A stretch of DNA of 64,000 bases from Paragonimus westermani (taxonomy: Eukaryota; Platyhelminthes; Trematoda; Plagiorchiida; Troglotrematidae): assembly GCA_008508345.1 (NCBI GenBank), contig QNGE01000144.1, positions 1 through 64,000 of the forward strand, given 5' to 3'. A program made the translations under genes and the position numbers. The notes under the pieces were generated by a model, which saw nothing but the letters and a program-made list of their open reading frames with translations, ran no database searches and was not told where the DNA came from. Positions 1 to 11,820 of the stretch are shown here, piece by piece. Position 1 is the stretch's first letter. The number at the start of each line of letters is the position of its first letter.

Positions 1-670
1 TGTTGACCGGTTTGTATAGCTGGGAAGCTGCATCAGCGGCGGCGAATGAGGTGTAGGGAACGAAATAGAAACGCGTGTCTCGAAGGCTAGGACGGCATTT
101 GCTAATCTGGGGCATCTTTGGCGACAGAGAGGTATCTCTCCGAAGCCTAAAGTCCCCGTATATGAGACAACGGTGAGGGACGTATTACTTCACGGCAGCG
201 AAACCTGGCCGCTCAGGGTAGAAGATGTGAACCGCCTTCAAGTATTTGATCATCGATGTCTGCGTTCAATCCCTCGTATCGGGTGGCATCAGCGTGTAAG
301 TAGCGAATAGGTTAGAAAGCGGGTGTTTGGTAGTGATTGCCAAACGAGTTCTTTTGTCCAGTCCTTCCGTTTGCACAGGCTTAGATGGTTAAGTCACGTA
401 TTAAGGATTCCAGCTAGTCGTCTTCCACACCGAACACTGTTTGCTGACACTGCAAGGGACTGGTGTGAGGTGCGAGGTGGACAGATAATGACCTGGCGTA
501 AGGAAATGAAGTCGTTCACCAAGGGGTTGGCCACTGTAGATCGAGCACGTCTCCCGGGCTGGGACCCTCGCGACTCACAGAGTCAGTGGATGGAGACTCT
601 GGGTGAGATGGTGGCTAATCGAGCTCAGTGGCATGAATGTTGTCGTTTGTCCGAGTTGTCTGTGAAGTGA
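1..670 (+). pseudogene. LINE reverse transcriptase, C-terminal part, decayed
   Basis: One frame can be read from about base 11 to the TGA at 668-670. It is interrupted by stops at 17-19 (where LINE proteins normally read YLGS), 47-49 and 308-310, then stays open for 119 codons. Motifs seen in order are LGSCISGGE, KARTAFANLGHLWRQRG, LHGSETWPLRVEDV, FDHRCLRSIPRIGW, FRLHRLRWLSHVLRIP, RGGQIMTWRKEMKS, LPGWDPRDSQSQWMETL and NRAQWHECCRL. This is the classic tail of RTE/CR1-type endonuclease-reverse transcriptases, just downstream of the palm domain. It would help copy the element's RNA into DNA at a nicked target. There are no frameshifts, only substitutions, so the copy is not ancient. The RT catalytic motif and endonuclease lie upstream of the window. 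The GTG at 323 is not a real start. Confidence 0.85.
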
Positions 671-948
671 GTGCATAGAATGACGCGGGGCAGTAAAAGC
701 CGTAAGGGAGCTGTCTTGCGGATGACGCCTTACTCTCACGTTCAGCTCGGTTGTTTGTTAGCAGGGTGTAGCACCTTGATGTTGAATGTTTGAATATGAA
801 CGTAGTCATTTTCAGGAGTTACGTCTCTTCCTGTCCCATTGTTCTTTCTCCTCTCTTCCTATTTAGGGTTTGCTGTTTCTTCATGGTTGTGTGGCAGTTA
901 AGCATTGGTGCGAAACACTGATGTATTGCTGTCTACGATGATGATGAC
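1..948 (+). mobile_element. 5'-truncated RTE-like LINE retrotransposon
   Basis: The window opens inside a non-LTR retrotransposon. The first 670 bases encode the region C-terminal to the reverse-transcriptase core. About 280 bases of 3' untranslated sequence follow, ending in a short GATGATGATGA-type tail near 937-948. Short simple tails rather than poly(A) are typical of RTE-clade LINEs. The 5' end lies outside the window, so total length is unknown. The element is dead: its frame carries stops (see the coding entry). The clade call is from recalled similarity of the protein text and is moderately sure; the LINE assignment is firmer. Confidence 0.8.
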
Positions 949-2261
949 ATTAAAAGATGAGACCTTTGGAGAATAAGTTGCCTGTAGGAAAAGTTAAAGC
1001 TGCAATTACAGTAATATGTAGAGGGTGTGCTGCAATGAGTAACAAAATTGAAAATTGTAAAACCGAACAAGGTAATGTGGAGATCAAATTAATGCGCTGT
1101 TCTCCGGAATAGCGTTGCGTATAAGATGAGTGCACGTGGATATGTAGCTAGTTTAAAACATTAAGATTATGTTCCACAGGGCGGTGGGTATGACTTAGGG
1201 GATTAGACAGACAGACACGGAAACGAAGATTGAAAATGTGGAGATACTGATTACCAGATTTGACGCAACGTTAACACATATCTTTTATGATCATATAGGC
1301 AGGGATTTTGACGTCTGATCTCCTAACCTTTCAGAAAACTCAGAGATGCGTTTCCGGTAGCTTCGTAGCTTCATACTGTACTTACAGGTCCGACTAAAGA
1401 ATTCTGAAAGAACCCGTGAAGAAGCTTGACGACTTTCTTCGTCTCAGGTGCAACTTGGCGATGGAAAGATTGCCTCCTCAGTATTGAACAACATGCATCT
1501 GAATGCCAGCTTTCACGAGATTTCACTAAAACTCAGATCACATAAGCTTCTGCTTAATAGTTCCGACCTCTAAATATAAACTAAATCCCACGTTGACCTG
1601 TGCTAGCAAAAGCCAGGGCATCTGAAGAGATCCACAAAGTGTTGCGACACATTGCAAGTGGTCTACCGATTGTTTGTAGAATCAAATATATGAACTTCTG
1701 TAATAGTGTTTTACAACGTACCGTTCTACCGTGCTATACTTACTTCACAATATAGCTTCCTACAAATGTATCAATGATCAAGTTGTTGTGAACTCAAGGA
1801 GTTAACATATTGTGGCACATTCCATTCACCACTTGGTTTTATATGGACTGTCCGACGATGTTCATCTTCCGAACATCCCAAGTTTCGGAATACAACAAAT
1901 AGTCTGGTAACATTGTGACTGAATTATTAGTCCAAAATCTGTGCGTACATCATGATAGTCAATCAACCAGCGCTGATATGCTACTAAATTTCTCTCGCAC
2001 AAAACACGTTTTGTCGAGCTTTTTACTATTCCCTATTAACCGTGAAAACGGTGGGAAATATTGGGCAAAAAATTAGGCCGATATGTAGGCCTCAGATGAT
2101 TAAATAACAGGGTCTCGTGTTTTCAAACTTATTTGCATCAGAAATCACACCGATTCCTCGAGGGATCGTTTCATTCCGGAATATTTGGGGACGAACCAAA
2201 TCAGTGGCTCCCGTAAGCACATTCAAGCAAAGATGATGTAATTTTATAAGGTATTTTATAG
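949..2261. other. No recognisable feature
   Basis: AT-rich sequence after the LINE tail. Short frames occur on both strands but none carries a motif, a repeat partner in this window or convincing splice signals. Confidence 0.5.
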
Positions 2262-2345
2262 TGTTGCTGATCGTGTGACAAAGTAGTTTGCCTGCGGACA
2301 GAAAGTTACTTGATATCCTGCCCAGTTCGAATCCAGAATCGTTTT
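2262..2345 (+). repeat. Possible family B tRNA-derived SINE relic
   Basis: A good RNA polymerase III box B (AGTTCGAATCC at 2324-2334) is preceded by text loosely matching the family B copies and followed by a T-rich run, as in those copies. Box A is not convincing. Box B alone can arise by chance, so this is a weak call. Confidence 0.25.
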
Positions 2346-4554
2346 TTGTGCATGACGCGAAAACTTAACTCACGATTTAGATACTCGCTCTTTGCTGTTC
2401 ATCAATCTATTGATCACGTGGTAGTGAAATAGACGGATGCATTCAACTTATGTTCATCTCTGTAGATAAACAAGTTGCTGTGAGAAGAGGCTGTTCAGAA
2501 AGAAAACGTTCTGTATTTTGTGATCACACATGGTTAACTCACTAATTTCAACCATCGACAGAAAATCTTCTAGTGCGGGACGTTTGGTCCTATGAATTAA
2601 GCAAACAGAAGTCATCACTTAACAATTGATGTATCCATAACAAGCTACTGTTCTGGATTAACAGCGAAATATCCACCTCTGTCACATCACAAGTTTTGTA
2701 CAAACATTCGGGGAAGCGCAGTGTGAGCCACTTATCAGTTACAAACTGATAACTAGGTACTTGTTTCCGAATTGTTAGAAACGCAAAAAAGTTACTCCAT
2801 ACATTTTCATTTAGGTTAACAGGCGATACTTGGTAACCACAGTAGTCATTGTGCATGGTTGTGCACACATACATAACCATCAGGTATAAGGCATGCGGTC
2901 GAAATTCAAGATGGTTAGTGTACTGAGATACGTACGCTCCAGCATGCCGGGGATTTGACCATTAAATAACATACACTGATATTGTGGGGTTGGACACCGT
3001 TTCTGTTGTTGCAGCCGCTACTCTAGTGATCATCCTTGCCATGTTCTTCAGTTTTTGATTGTCACTTCAATCCTCCAATTCATGTTAAGTGATCTATGGA
3101 AATTCACCTCCGAATTTCAAAACAGCCAAGCTTCCAATTGTGATTAGATCGTAGGAAGTATTACGCTGGAGAACTATCTAGTTGTTTTTATCCCTTCCAA
3201 GTTCAGTAAATAGGCGAAATCTTTAAATTAACGTCTGCACACCATTCATGTGTAAATGTCAACATTTGTCCGTATTCTATTTCGTACACAATTTTACTGG
3301 GGCAATCAAAAATATTTCGGTTAATTTGGCGTTCGGACGTAAAATAGACAATCAGGTCGAACCCTTTGAGTTTTACCGATCATTCCTGCAAGAAGGGATT
3401 ATGTTAATTTGTTGTTGTTGTTGTTAGCTCTTTGTGATGTCTATGTTACAAAATTTGACTGTCTGAACAAAAGTGTGTGTTCTATCCGGTTATTTGTCTG
3501 AGCATCGTGTGGAGTATACCGGACGGCAAGTTGCTAAAACTTTCAATCTGCAATTTATCATTATTTTCAAAGATACTGCCTAAAACAAACTTTGTTTCGG
3601 TGTTTTTCCCAGTAATGCTAATTACAACTAGACAAACAAATAAGGTAGTTTTGGACTAAGTTAACGCTTTATAACAACGTACGATTCTTTGCGTAAATAA
3701 TGCGTGAAGTGCAAGTTTAGATGAGCTTGAAGCAAACTTTAGTCAGCAAATCAATGTGAAAAGGATGACACTTTGGAAGAATTGGCGGATTTAGACTCGG
3801 GCTCTACATTGGGAGCATATCTACACAGAAAACTTCGGAAAGAGGGAAAACCTAAAGACAGTCGCACTGTACGATGCTTTTACAAATAAATCATTGAAGA
3901 GAACACATCACCTCGGACGGAGGTAGTCAACAATTACTAGGATCGGATTGGTTTGTCATATTTTTTCAGGCGAGAAAACAGTTCAAAAAACGGTCTCAAT
4001 AAAGAGTTGCGTAAAGAAAAAGGTTTGCGAATATCTTTCGATGGAGTGTTACAAAATTACATCAGTCATTCCATAGTGTTCCTGAAGCTGCGCTCATTGC
4101 GGATTTTACTCACCTGACTAGCTCATAAACGTTGAGTTCCCAAAGCTAATATCAACCGACTTGGCCTTAGCGTTTAGCAGGAAACTGTATTAGTTCCATC
4201 GTGATTCCAACAAGTTGCTCTGGGTGTGTATAGTTACTTACACATTACAATATATTGTTATCTCCGGATGCAGTAAAACTATACAGGAGAATTTTAGAAC
4301 CAATCCTCTCATGATATTTTACAGTACCCACAAACACAGGAAAACAAACTAAACAGTGGATTCTTTAAATACTTGTGCCTTTCCATTTGACCTTTTCTAT
4401 GATAACGAGTGAACTTAGGTCACTGCCGATTTGTGTAAACCGATCTGAATCACTGATAAACCGCACAGAATTATCATCCGATCAAGAACTTTATAGTATC
4501 TAAACTTTGTTTACAAGCGAACGTCGTTGAGTGTTTCCGTATGAAAATCAACTC
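2346..4554. other. No recognisable feature apart from a short (GTT)n run
   Basis: The only structured element seen is a (GTT)5 microsatellite at 3411-3425. No gene or repeat was recognised. Confidence 0.5.
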
Positions 4555-4730
4555 AAACCATTTGCGTAGCAGTGAGCATGGTTAATTTGGGAATAAACGG
4601 CTGAGCTCCAGTTCAGGACTTGACAAGGATATATGCTACTGAAAACTTCTATCTAGGGTGAACCTCAAGTCTAGAGTTTCTTTCCAAAAGTGGCTTATTC
4701 GCAAGCCTACGGGAATGCACTACTTGTCAG
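4555..4730 (+). mobile_element. Family A SINE (tRNA-like head plus hammerhead), copy 1
   Basis: Degenerate copy. The tRNA-like head (about 4560-4624) aligns with the 62-kb copy through GCAGTG, GGTT, GGAAT and the block ending TTGACAAGG. It is followed by a hammerhead-like segment and then a body (about 4684-4730) related to the bodies of the other copies. Such elements are non-autonomous. They would be transcribed by RNA polymerase III from the internal tRNA-like promoter and moved by another element's reverse transcriptase. This is the most diverged of the four copies. Confidence 0.55.
4625..4683 (+). ncRNA. Degenerate hammerhead ribozyme relic (family A copy 1)
   Basis: Stem I distal strand AAGGA (4625-4629) pairs with TCTTT (4679-4683) with one G-U wobble. 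The core reads CTGAAAA (4639-4645) instead of CTGANGA. The second core segment is GAACC (4660-4664) instead of GAAAC. The cleavage triplet GTC survives at 4669-4671 after a TCAA loop. Stem II no longer pairs cleanly. It is almost certainly inactive. Confidence 0.45.
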
Positions 4731-5324
4731 CAACGTTTAGTATATGCACTTAGAACAAGTTGGAAATAGCCGTAAACGAAGCATATGCAACCTGTCCCAG
4801 TCACAAGTGTTATTGGTAGAATTGGTGTTACATAACGCAAGGGGTTACTCGCCCCATCTTCCGATCCCACCGTCTCAGTATTTATACTAAAAAATGGGGA
4901 ATCAGTTGTAGTGTGTTGAGTTAAGAGAGTTACGAAAGAATATAACAATTTAAGAGAGCTAATTGTAAAACGCTAAACATCGAATGGACTGCAATCGGCT
5001 GCAACAAAAACACGTTCTATCAAATGAGCTGTAGACGCAGAATCGTTTTCCAGCCGTCACAGCGCTTTAAGTGTAAATGCTTGATGTTCCTCCAGTTTGA
5101 TTATATACAGCTCAAAACACGAAGTCTAGGCATTAAGTCGCTTCTCATCAAAAACCATTCACGTTGCATGTCAGGTATGAAATGAGTGCTTAAACGTGAC
5201 GTTAACAGGTTCTAAAATTATTTGGCCGGGTAGTTTGTCCATTACATCGTCTAGTGAATTCCATACTGCATGGTAGTGATGGATAGTTTTGTTCCAATAT
5301 GAAACTTCTGAGCTTACTGTGTAT
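4731..5324. other. No recognisable feature
   Basis: A 73-codon open frame on the minus strand (4727-4948) has no recognisable motif and is within chance length. Confidence 0.45.
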
Positions 5325-5435
5325 CTGTAGAGCTAGGTTGGTAGAGCAACTGTCATTCGAAGAAGTCAGCCATGTAGCCAGCTCGATTCTAACTGATGTT
5401 CAGGTTTTTCGTAAACGGTTCCCAAGGCAGCCAGA
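5325..5435 (+). mobile_element. tRNA-derived SINE, family B, copy 1
   Basis: Box A-like text (GAGCTAGGTTGGTAGAGC, 5330-5347) is followed about 35 bases later by a box B-like GCTCGATTCTA (5381-5391). The spacing is tRNA-like. The stretch after box B (CTGATG, TTCAGG, TTTTTC) matches the minus-strand copy at 11.5 kb. It does not fold as a clean cloverleaf and is not a functional tRNA. Confidence 0.45.
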
Positions 5436-7299
5436 AGTGACCTGCCACTAAAGCGTAATACACTAAGAATGAACTAAAAGGACATTCTCTGTCATTAAAT
5501 ACAGGGGGGGCTGTTAAGTCTTTACTTATGAAAACATTGTACGAAAACGTTCATTTTAACCCCAAATTTGACACTCACTGTGTTTGCCAAACATCTTCCA
5601 GAGGAGGCTAAGATGACGTGTGGAGCTAATTCTACTGACAAATGATGAATCTGCATTTTAATCTGTTTCTCTAGTAAACCTATGCTGCTTAAAACCCGGA
5701 AGTTTCTGCAATGGCGGGTTTGGATAAGAAACTTTGGCCGTTTAATTTCTTTCAGACCGGGTGCACGATTTATGATTTACTCGTATAAAAAAGTCTAGAG
5801 TATCCAGTACGAGGACAGCACGTACGTGCAGAATTAGTTTGTTAGTGGTCGACTGGTAGAAGCGTTCACACCGGGCACGCGTTGGTGCATTCGTCTGAGA
5901 GGTAGACACAGTTGTTAACTTTAAATAGACCCGTCTGTACCGCAGGCGCAGATAACAGCTGATTCGACGTTAGCAGAACCACATGCCCATCATGTACAAG
6001 GTGTCTTTAAATGAACTAGCACGACTCACGCATACTGGATGGACATTAGCCACAATAGGTTAGATATAACACCTAAACACGGCCAATTGGAGGACACTGC
6101 GGGCTACAGGTTAAACAGACGAGAACAATCCACTGGAGGAGCACCTGCAGTACTTTGAACAGCAAGACCGAAGAAACTTCCCGAAACCAAAGACTGATCA
6201 AATAGCGATGTAGTAAGCCAACACATATTTATCAAGAGAAAACGCTAGTTTGAAAATGACAACATTCGTGTTTCAATAAACAGTTGGTTGGTTACTAAAT
6301 TTGTTTATGTACTTGAAATAACCATCAACAGTGAAGGCTACACTAGCTAACAGTTGAACAAAACATTATGGCTATGTTGCAGTAAGGTCATTTTTAAGTT
6401 CGGTATGTTTCAACTACATCATCAGTGAGATGCAAATCTTTTCAGAGAATTCTGGAACCTGGTGTATGTGGAGTAACTTTAGTTCCACTGATAGTAAAAT
6501 TCCATATCAGCTTTTAGTGGCCTACAGGTAGTTCACTCCTGTTCCTGGTTGATTGAAAGTCGCGGATGAAGTAGAAATGTAGGCTAGGAACACTGATGAT
6601 CGAGAACGTTTTTATCCATATTGCCTATAAATACCTCCGGTGGACAGTTACCTCTACCTGGCTGGTTAATGATTACTGGTCATCTTTGGGTTGATAGCCA
6701 CGTCAATCCACTTCCTGAGTCGTTGCCTATGCAGACTGCACCGCTGCCATATTCGGAGATAACATAGAAACACTATTGAGTCATTGTCACAGCGATGAAT
6801 ACGAGCACGTCTGAAAATAAAACTAACCTGGTGCTGGCCCAGCACACCTTAAATTTGATCTCTGCTTAATTTGTTCAATAAATTTAGCTACATGTTGAGC
6901 GATTACAGCAAACACTGCGATAAACGTGTACCTAATCATATTCTAATCACACAAGTACAAATCATTCATTTGACCGTATTGTATTCATAACACTGATAGC
7001 TTGAAAAACGCGCAACACGATTTGCTACGTGTCTGTTCAAACGTGGTTTTGTACGATTTTCCACTTACATACGCTACATGAATTGAGAACATTTAATTGT
7101 GTGACGGCTCACAGGCGGAATGTTTTAAAGCAATCAGTCGTTACTCAGTCATGTGATCGAAAATCTTAGTAGTGGATGTCAATGCAAACGTAGACGTAAA
7201 ATGGAAACAAAGAACGGGAGCGGAGAAGTGAGGCTAGGAGGGATAGTCAATCTGTGTAGAGCAATATCAAATGACTGTCTTTCAAATTGGACATTCAAA
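5436..7299. other. No recognisable feature apart from a G7 run
   Basis: A run of seven G lies near 5505-5512. No coding or repeat homology was seen. Confidence 0.45.
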
Positions 7300-7855
7300 T
7301 GATCTCACCTACAAGCATTCTGAGCCGTTCCACTCAAAACCAGCACCTCCAACAGTACCACAAAAACTGTGTTCATACTCCTGCCTTACAAAGGGGTCGA
7401 TTTAGCAATCTTCCTGAGACGAAGAAAGAAAGCGGCATTAAGTCGCACTTTTCCCTCAACCAAGTTCGTTTTGCTGCATCAAAGACCTCACATCCCATCA
7501 GTTCTGGCAAAGAACTTGGTGCCCACATATGCTAACTCTAACGTTATTTATGGATTTACCTGCATTTATGCTTTCAAGTATGTTGGCCGCTTGATGAAGG
7601 CCCTGCACATTCGGATCTCGGAGCAGATCCCTCAAATGTCTTCTGAGTGTCAAGATTAGAACTGTAAATAGTGCATCTACCAAACATCTACAGAAAACTA
7701 GTCACCGAGTAAACTGCGTTGAAACATTCCGTGTTGTCTGTTAAACAACGAACAAACATGTTTAGCCCTTTCCCAGGCACTTAGGGTACACTATAGGAAA
7801 CCATAATCATGTGTTCAAAGACAGATGATTGCAAACTTTTCACACCTAATCTTAT
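7300..7855 (+). pseudogene. Penelope-like element, linker and GIY-YIG-like domain, frameshifted
   Basis: The frame including 7369-7659 reads VFILLPYKGVDLA, then RRRKKAALSRTFP, then VIYGFTCIYAFKYVGR and LHIRISEQIPQM. This order (PYKG linker, cysteine pair, YVGR, R.SE..P) is the end of the PLE polyprotein leading into a GIY-YIG endonuclease. After a stop near 7658 the match resumes in another frame at about 7663 (NSASTKHLQKTSHRVN, FRVVC). It then shifts twice more to a tail near 7800-7850 (SCVQRQMIANF) that corresponds to LCSQKKFVQSL in the 16.4-kb copy. GIY-YIG normally nicks target DNA for insertion; here the usual EH motif reads EQ. The element lacks its reverse transcriptase and is dead. 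PLE membership is from recalled motif order. Confidence 0.75.
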
Positions 7856-10800
7856 TTCTTCACACATTTTCGTTGTTTCCATTCTCTACATAACACGTAT
7901 GTACCTACTTATACCCGACAATAACCATACAGGTTACGTTGTGTTTTATATTCTATCGGCCACTCAAGTGTACGTTTCCACATTATGCAACTCTCTGTTA
8001 ATCTGCAATCAGTACCTATTTACTAAAATGAACAGCTTATTCCAAACTGTAATGTCACCAACATGGGAAGTACCGTTGAATGTCTACACTTGTACTGAAA
8101 TACAAACATCTACAATGAAACAAAAACTTGTTCCTATTTATACTCATGCAAAATCTTTTGGGAGATTATTCAACCATAACTACCATATTTGTAACCATGG
8201 CAGAAAAGATCAATGAAGAACAGATACCGTAGTTTTTAACGACAGAATATAATATGCAGGCAAAAAATATGAATTGGAAAAATTCAGCCAATCTGTGATA
8301 GGGTACTATCATTAAATTCGCAGAGATTTTCAGTACACACATTCATTTCTATTTGTCACTTTCAAATAACTTACTGCATCATTCACAACTATACGTTTCA
8401 TGGTTCATCATAAAATTTGCGAGTAGCCATCTTGATATAGTATAAGGTTTCTAAGTAATTCACATGTGAACTAGAGAACGCCACTATGCAAATACCTAAC
8501 AAACGCGCTAACCAACCCTGCTGATTAATCGATTTCTATTTACTTCAGTCCGTCTGTATTACGCACATTCTAGTCTCCCTACAAGGTTTTCAACAAAGGC
8601 CATCAGATCGTAAAAACTACTGTTGTTAATCAACATGATATGCACTATTAAAATCGACAGTATTGTTTGTCTATACAGGTGACCATTGTGGAACTCATCT
8701 CGGACTTTCAAACATGGCTCACTTTATTCGTTGTATGGATAAAAACTGTCCCAAATATATCACCTTGCGCATATCTATAAGCTTGATAGTTGCACTGTAT
8801 GTAAGATAGTGACGTTAACTTTATGCTCAACGAAGTATCGAACGGCAACAGAAATATAAAGTGTGTAGCATCATCTGACTTTGACTGGCTAGCTGTTACC
8901 GAAATACGACAAAGGAAGAGTTAACTGTCAGATCAAACTGCGTACAACTGCAGCTCTCAGACCCTTCAATGCTCTCCTGTCTATTCAGAGTAAGTATGGT
9001 AAGCTGCTCTTGATAAACCCGAATGTGATCATTGACACACAGGATACAGAACATAGTGCCAGTACTGGTTAAATTTAAAATCTCTTGTCTATCAGTTTTT
9101 GATACTTTTGACATAATTTTCAAAGTGAATCGTGCCACCAGTGAGCGTGCTACAATGCACCTGCTTGACATCATTAACATCAATGCCACGAACTCTATGT
9201 AAAGACCACCCAAGAGATCAGGAGTCATATATTTTGGAGGATTAAACCATAGATCAATGTCTCCCAGGCGAGAGATTGCGGTGTAGAGGGTTATATAATG
9301 CAACAATCAGGTGAGCAGCTACTACCCTAAACCCACTTTTAGCTTTTTCTGAAAATACACTAACGATAGAGAAGACAGCATGCTCTTCGTGGTTGATGGC
9401 TCAGTCAGCGACCGGTGACGTCATCGATCAGCTCACACGATGAGGAAGCCAGCCACTAATCTATTGGCAAATTACGGAGAAAATTGAAGCCAGCAGGTTA
9501 TTTTCATTACTCGAACTCTCTGCGTAAATCCACTAATCTTTGAAAGGTAAGATGATAAATGAGGTGCTGAAGACGAAACGGAATAAAATTACATAGGACG
9601 CCGGCAACTGGCTGGTTTAGTCATTTCTTTAGATCCAAGAAGAGAATTTCGAAGTAGCGTGAACACGATCCAAGAAGAAATCGCTTGAAACGTTTGAGCA
9701 TCCATGGATTAGGTCAGTTTTCAGCAACGGCTGGTTGTTCGGTTGCCGAAATCTGCGCGATTACTGCATGAACTTCTCATCTAAATCGGTCGTCAGCGCT
9801 CTAATAGCTAGTTTGTTGATGAATGGATGAGCTGAAAAAGTTGACATCAATATACCAATCCGAAAATAATTTTTACTAGAGAGAAAGCGCACTGTCCTCT
9901 CGAGAAGTACCAAACTCGGGTCCAAATAAAAGTGTAAGTGTCAGACTGAATTGTCCAAAAAATGATCAACCATGCTACATCGCTACGGTGCTCAGGACAA
10001 GAAGTTAGAACCTATAGCGGTCGCAAAAGTTTGCATCCTTGACACTGCAATCTTACTGTTTGTGGGCTGCACAGTAATTAGTTTTCGATGGACGGTAGGA
10101 TAGGGATGACATATCGAACAGTTTTTGAGAGTTCCAACGAAAAACCAGCAAGAGAATAATAAGGTATTCTGGTGCAATTGGAGTATTTTATATCCCACGT
10201 GCAGCCTGATTTATGCACATATAGAAAACTCATAAAAGTTTGCAATTGCTAGCGCATCGATTAGTTTCCTGTAAACACTTACAGTTGAACATAAAAATCG
10301 TGTACAAATGAAGGTATGGATAAATTTTTGTACGTTTAAGGTTCATCCAGGGGAGAGAAACGTTTGTCTACACGTTCCTCCTTTGTCTTTGTCCAAGGAG
10401 TCTATTACAGTGTTAAGAAGGAGAAAATAGAATTTAGTGGAATGAAATTGCAGAAGACCCCTTGCATGCAATCACGTCATCAGTGACCACTAGATTAAAC
10501 TGAAAGGGGACTTTCAAAGAGACAGATTTGGCGGTGTTTGGCCATAGGCGGCTAGAGTGAACAGGAAGCGCCTAGTGTTAAACGTCAATTACGTATAAAC
10601 CGAGGAAACAGCATGTTAGCTCTTTCAAGCAGCTTGGTAGTAGTGAGAAGGTGTGATGTAGTGTTACAACTCAAGTAGGCTCTATATACTAGCTGAATCT
10701 GCCAAAAGCAAAGATGGCCCCACCACATTTGGAGCTCAAATGCTAGTTTCAGTCATTTACTCTAGTTTTATGACACAGAATCTACCGGCTGTTATCCGGG

Positions 10801-11464
10801 TGTATAAACAGCAGGATAACTTCAAATTGTCGGGCATAAATTTACTGTTGTATTTCGTAGGATGTGGTGAATTTTCTCTCTCCTATCACATGTTTAGTGG
10901 TATTCTAGCAGTCTCTTTAATACAAGACCAGGTTTTATGAGACGCAAGCAGAGAAGTGCCTTGCCTCTTTGTAAATTACAAGTTGTGCATGACATCATGT
11001 TAAGCATAATGCCTGTACAAACATGTATAAAAACTGGTTGCAGTGTAAAGAATCTTAATTAGTTCCATCACAGGAAGGTTTCGCGGTTTCTTTCATCCGC
11101 AGTTAGGATATGGTCTATCCAATCAAGCTGGGTTCGCAGTGATCCACCCGTCTGCTAGCTTAGTGCAAATAAGATTTTGGGGGCCACTCATTGTAAAAAC
11201 TGGTTTCATCGTCCAAAGTTAGAGATAACATAAAATATGGAAACATCCCAAAGCTATAACATCATACTTGAATTTGTTGTTGAAAACTGGAAATCTTTAA
11301 GCACATAACTGATACGCGCATTCATGTCACTCTAATGAGTTTCAAGGCATCGTAGTCATTTGCGTAAATCTGAGGAGGTATACAATTTCTAGGACCAGGA
11401 AGAAGGATTCCTCTTCCAACCTAATTTCACTGTCCTGAACATCTCTAATATTTGAGATACAACT
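7856..11464. other. No recognisable feature; two long but unsupported open frames
   Basis: Two of the longest frames in the window lie here (7809-8216 plus, 8896-9306 minus, about 135 codons each). Neither shows a known motif or clear splice signals, and about one frame of that length is expected by chance in 64 kb at this AT content. Nothing else was recognised. Confidence 0.45.
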
Positions 11465-11690
11465 GTGAAAATTCAGGGTGTATCAGCTGGATTCGCACCA
11501 GTGACAGACACGGCATGTCTCAAAGCGACAAGCACTCTACAAGCTGAACTACGAAACCACACCACGAGCTCAGAAATCTCACACTTAGATTCTGTCACCC
11601 ACCCGTCCCACTATCTCACATAGACTCCACCAAATTATCTAGTGGATTGATTGCTTCGTCAGGATTTCTCAAAACAGTCCACGCTGGAGC
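11465..11690 (-). mobile_element. tRNA-derived SINE, family B, copy 2
   Basis: On the minus strand a ~110-base leader (11690 down to about 11570) is followed by a tRNA-like unit. Box A is TAGTTCAGCTTGTAGAGTG (11551-11533) and box B is GGTGCGAATCC (11499-11489). The leader matches the copies at 38.2 kb (minus) and 45.5 kb (plus), so the repeat unit is longer than its tRNA-like part. It abuts the plus-strand copy starting near 11686, making a head-to-head pair. Confidence 0.65.
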
Positions 11691-11820
11691 TAGTGGTGTG
11701 GCTTCGTTGCTCAAATGGTAGAGTGTTTGTCGCGTTGAGATATGCTGTGTCTGCCCTTGGTTCAAATCCAGCCAAGGCCCTGACTTTTCACAGTTGGGGC
11801 TCATCTAAAATTTAAAAAAA
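11686..11820 (+). mobile_element. tRNA-derived SINE, family B, copy 3
   Basis: Best-preserved tRNA-like part of the family. Box A lies in GCTCAAATGGTAGAGTG (11709-11725) and box B is GGTTCAAATCC (11759-11769). A short stretch follows, ending in the A-rich tail AAAATTTAAAAAAA (about 11807-11820). The unit starts at GTGGTGTGGCTTCG, shared almost exactly with the inverted neighbour. The A-rich tail fits retroposition by a LINE. Transcription would be by RNA polymerase III. Confidence 0.65.

Noticed and set aside
7809..8216. 135-codon plus-strand frame just after the 7.3-kb PLE
   Set aside because: Its start overlaps the PLE tail in another frame. The rest is skewed, hydrophobic text without a domain.
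8896..9306. Longest open frame in the window (minus, 136 codons)
   Set aside because: At about 60% AT one frame of this length is expected by chance in 64 kb. It has no motif, no splice signals and no second copy.
11686..11785. tRNA gene on the plus strand
   Set aside because: Good promoter boxes, but the sequence does not fold as a cloverleaf, ends in an A-rich tail and has related copies.
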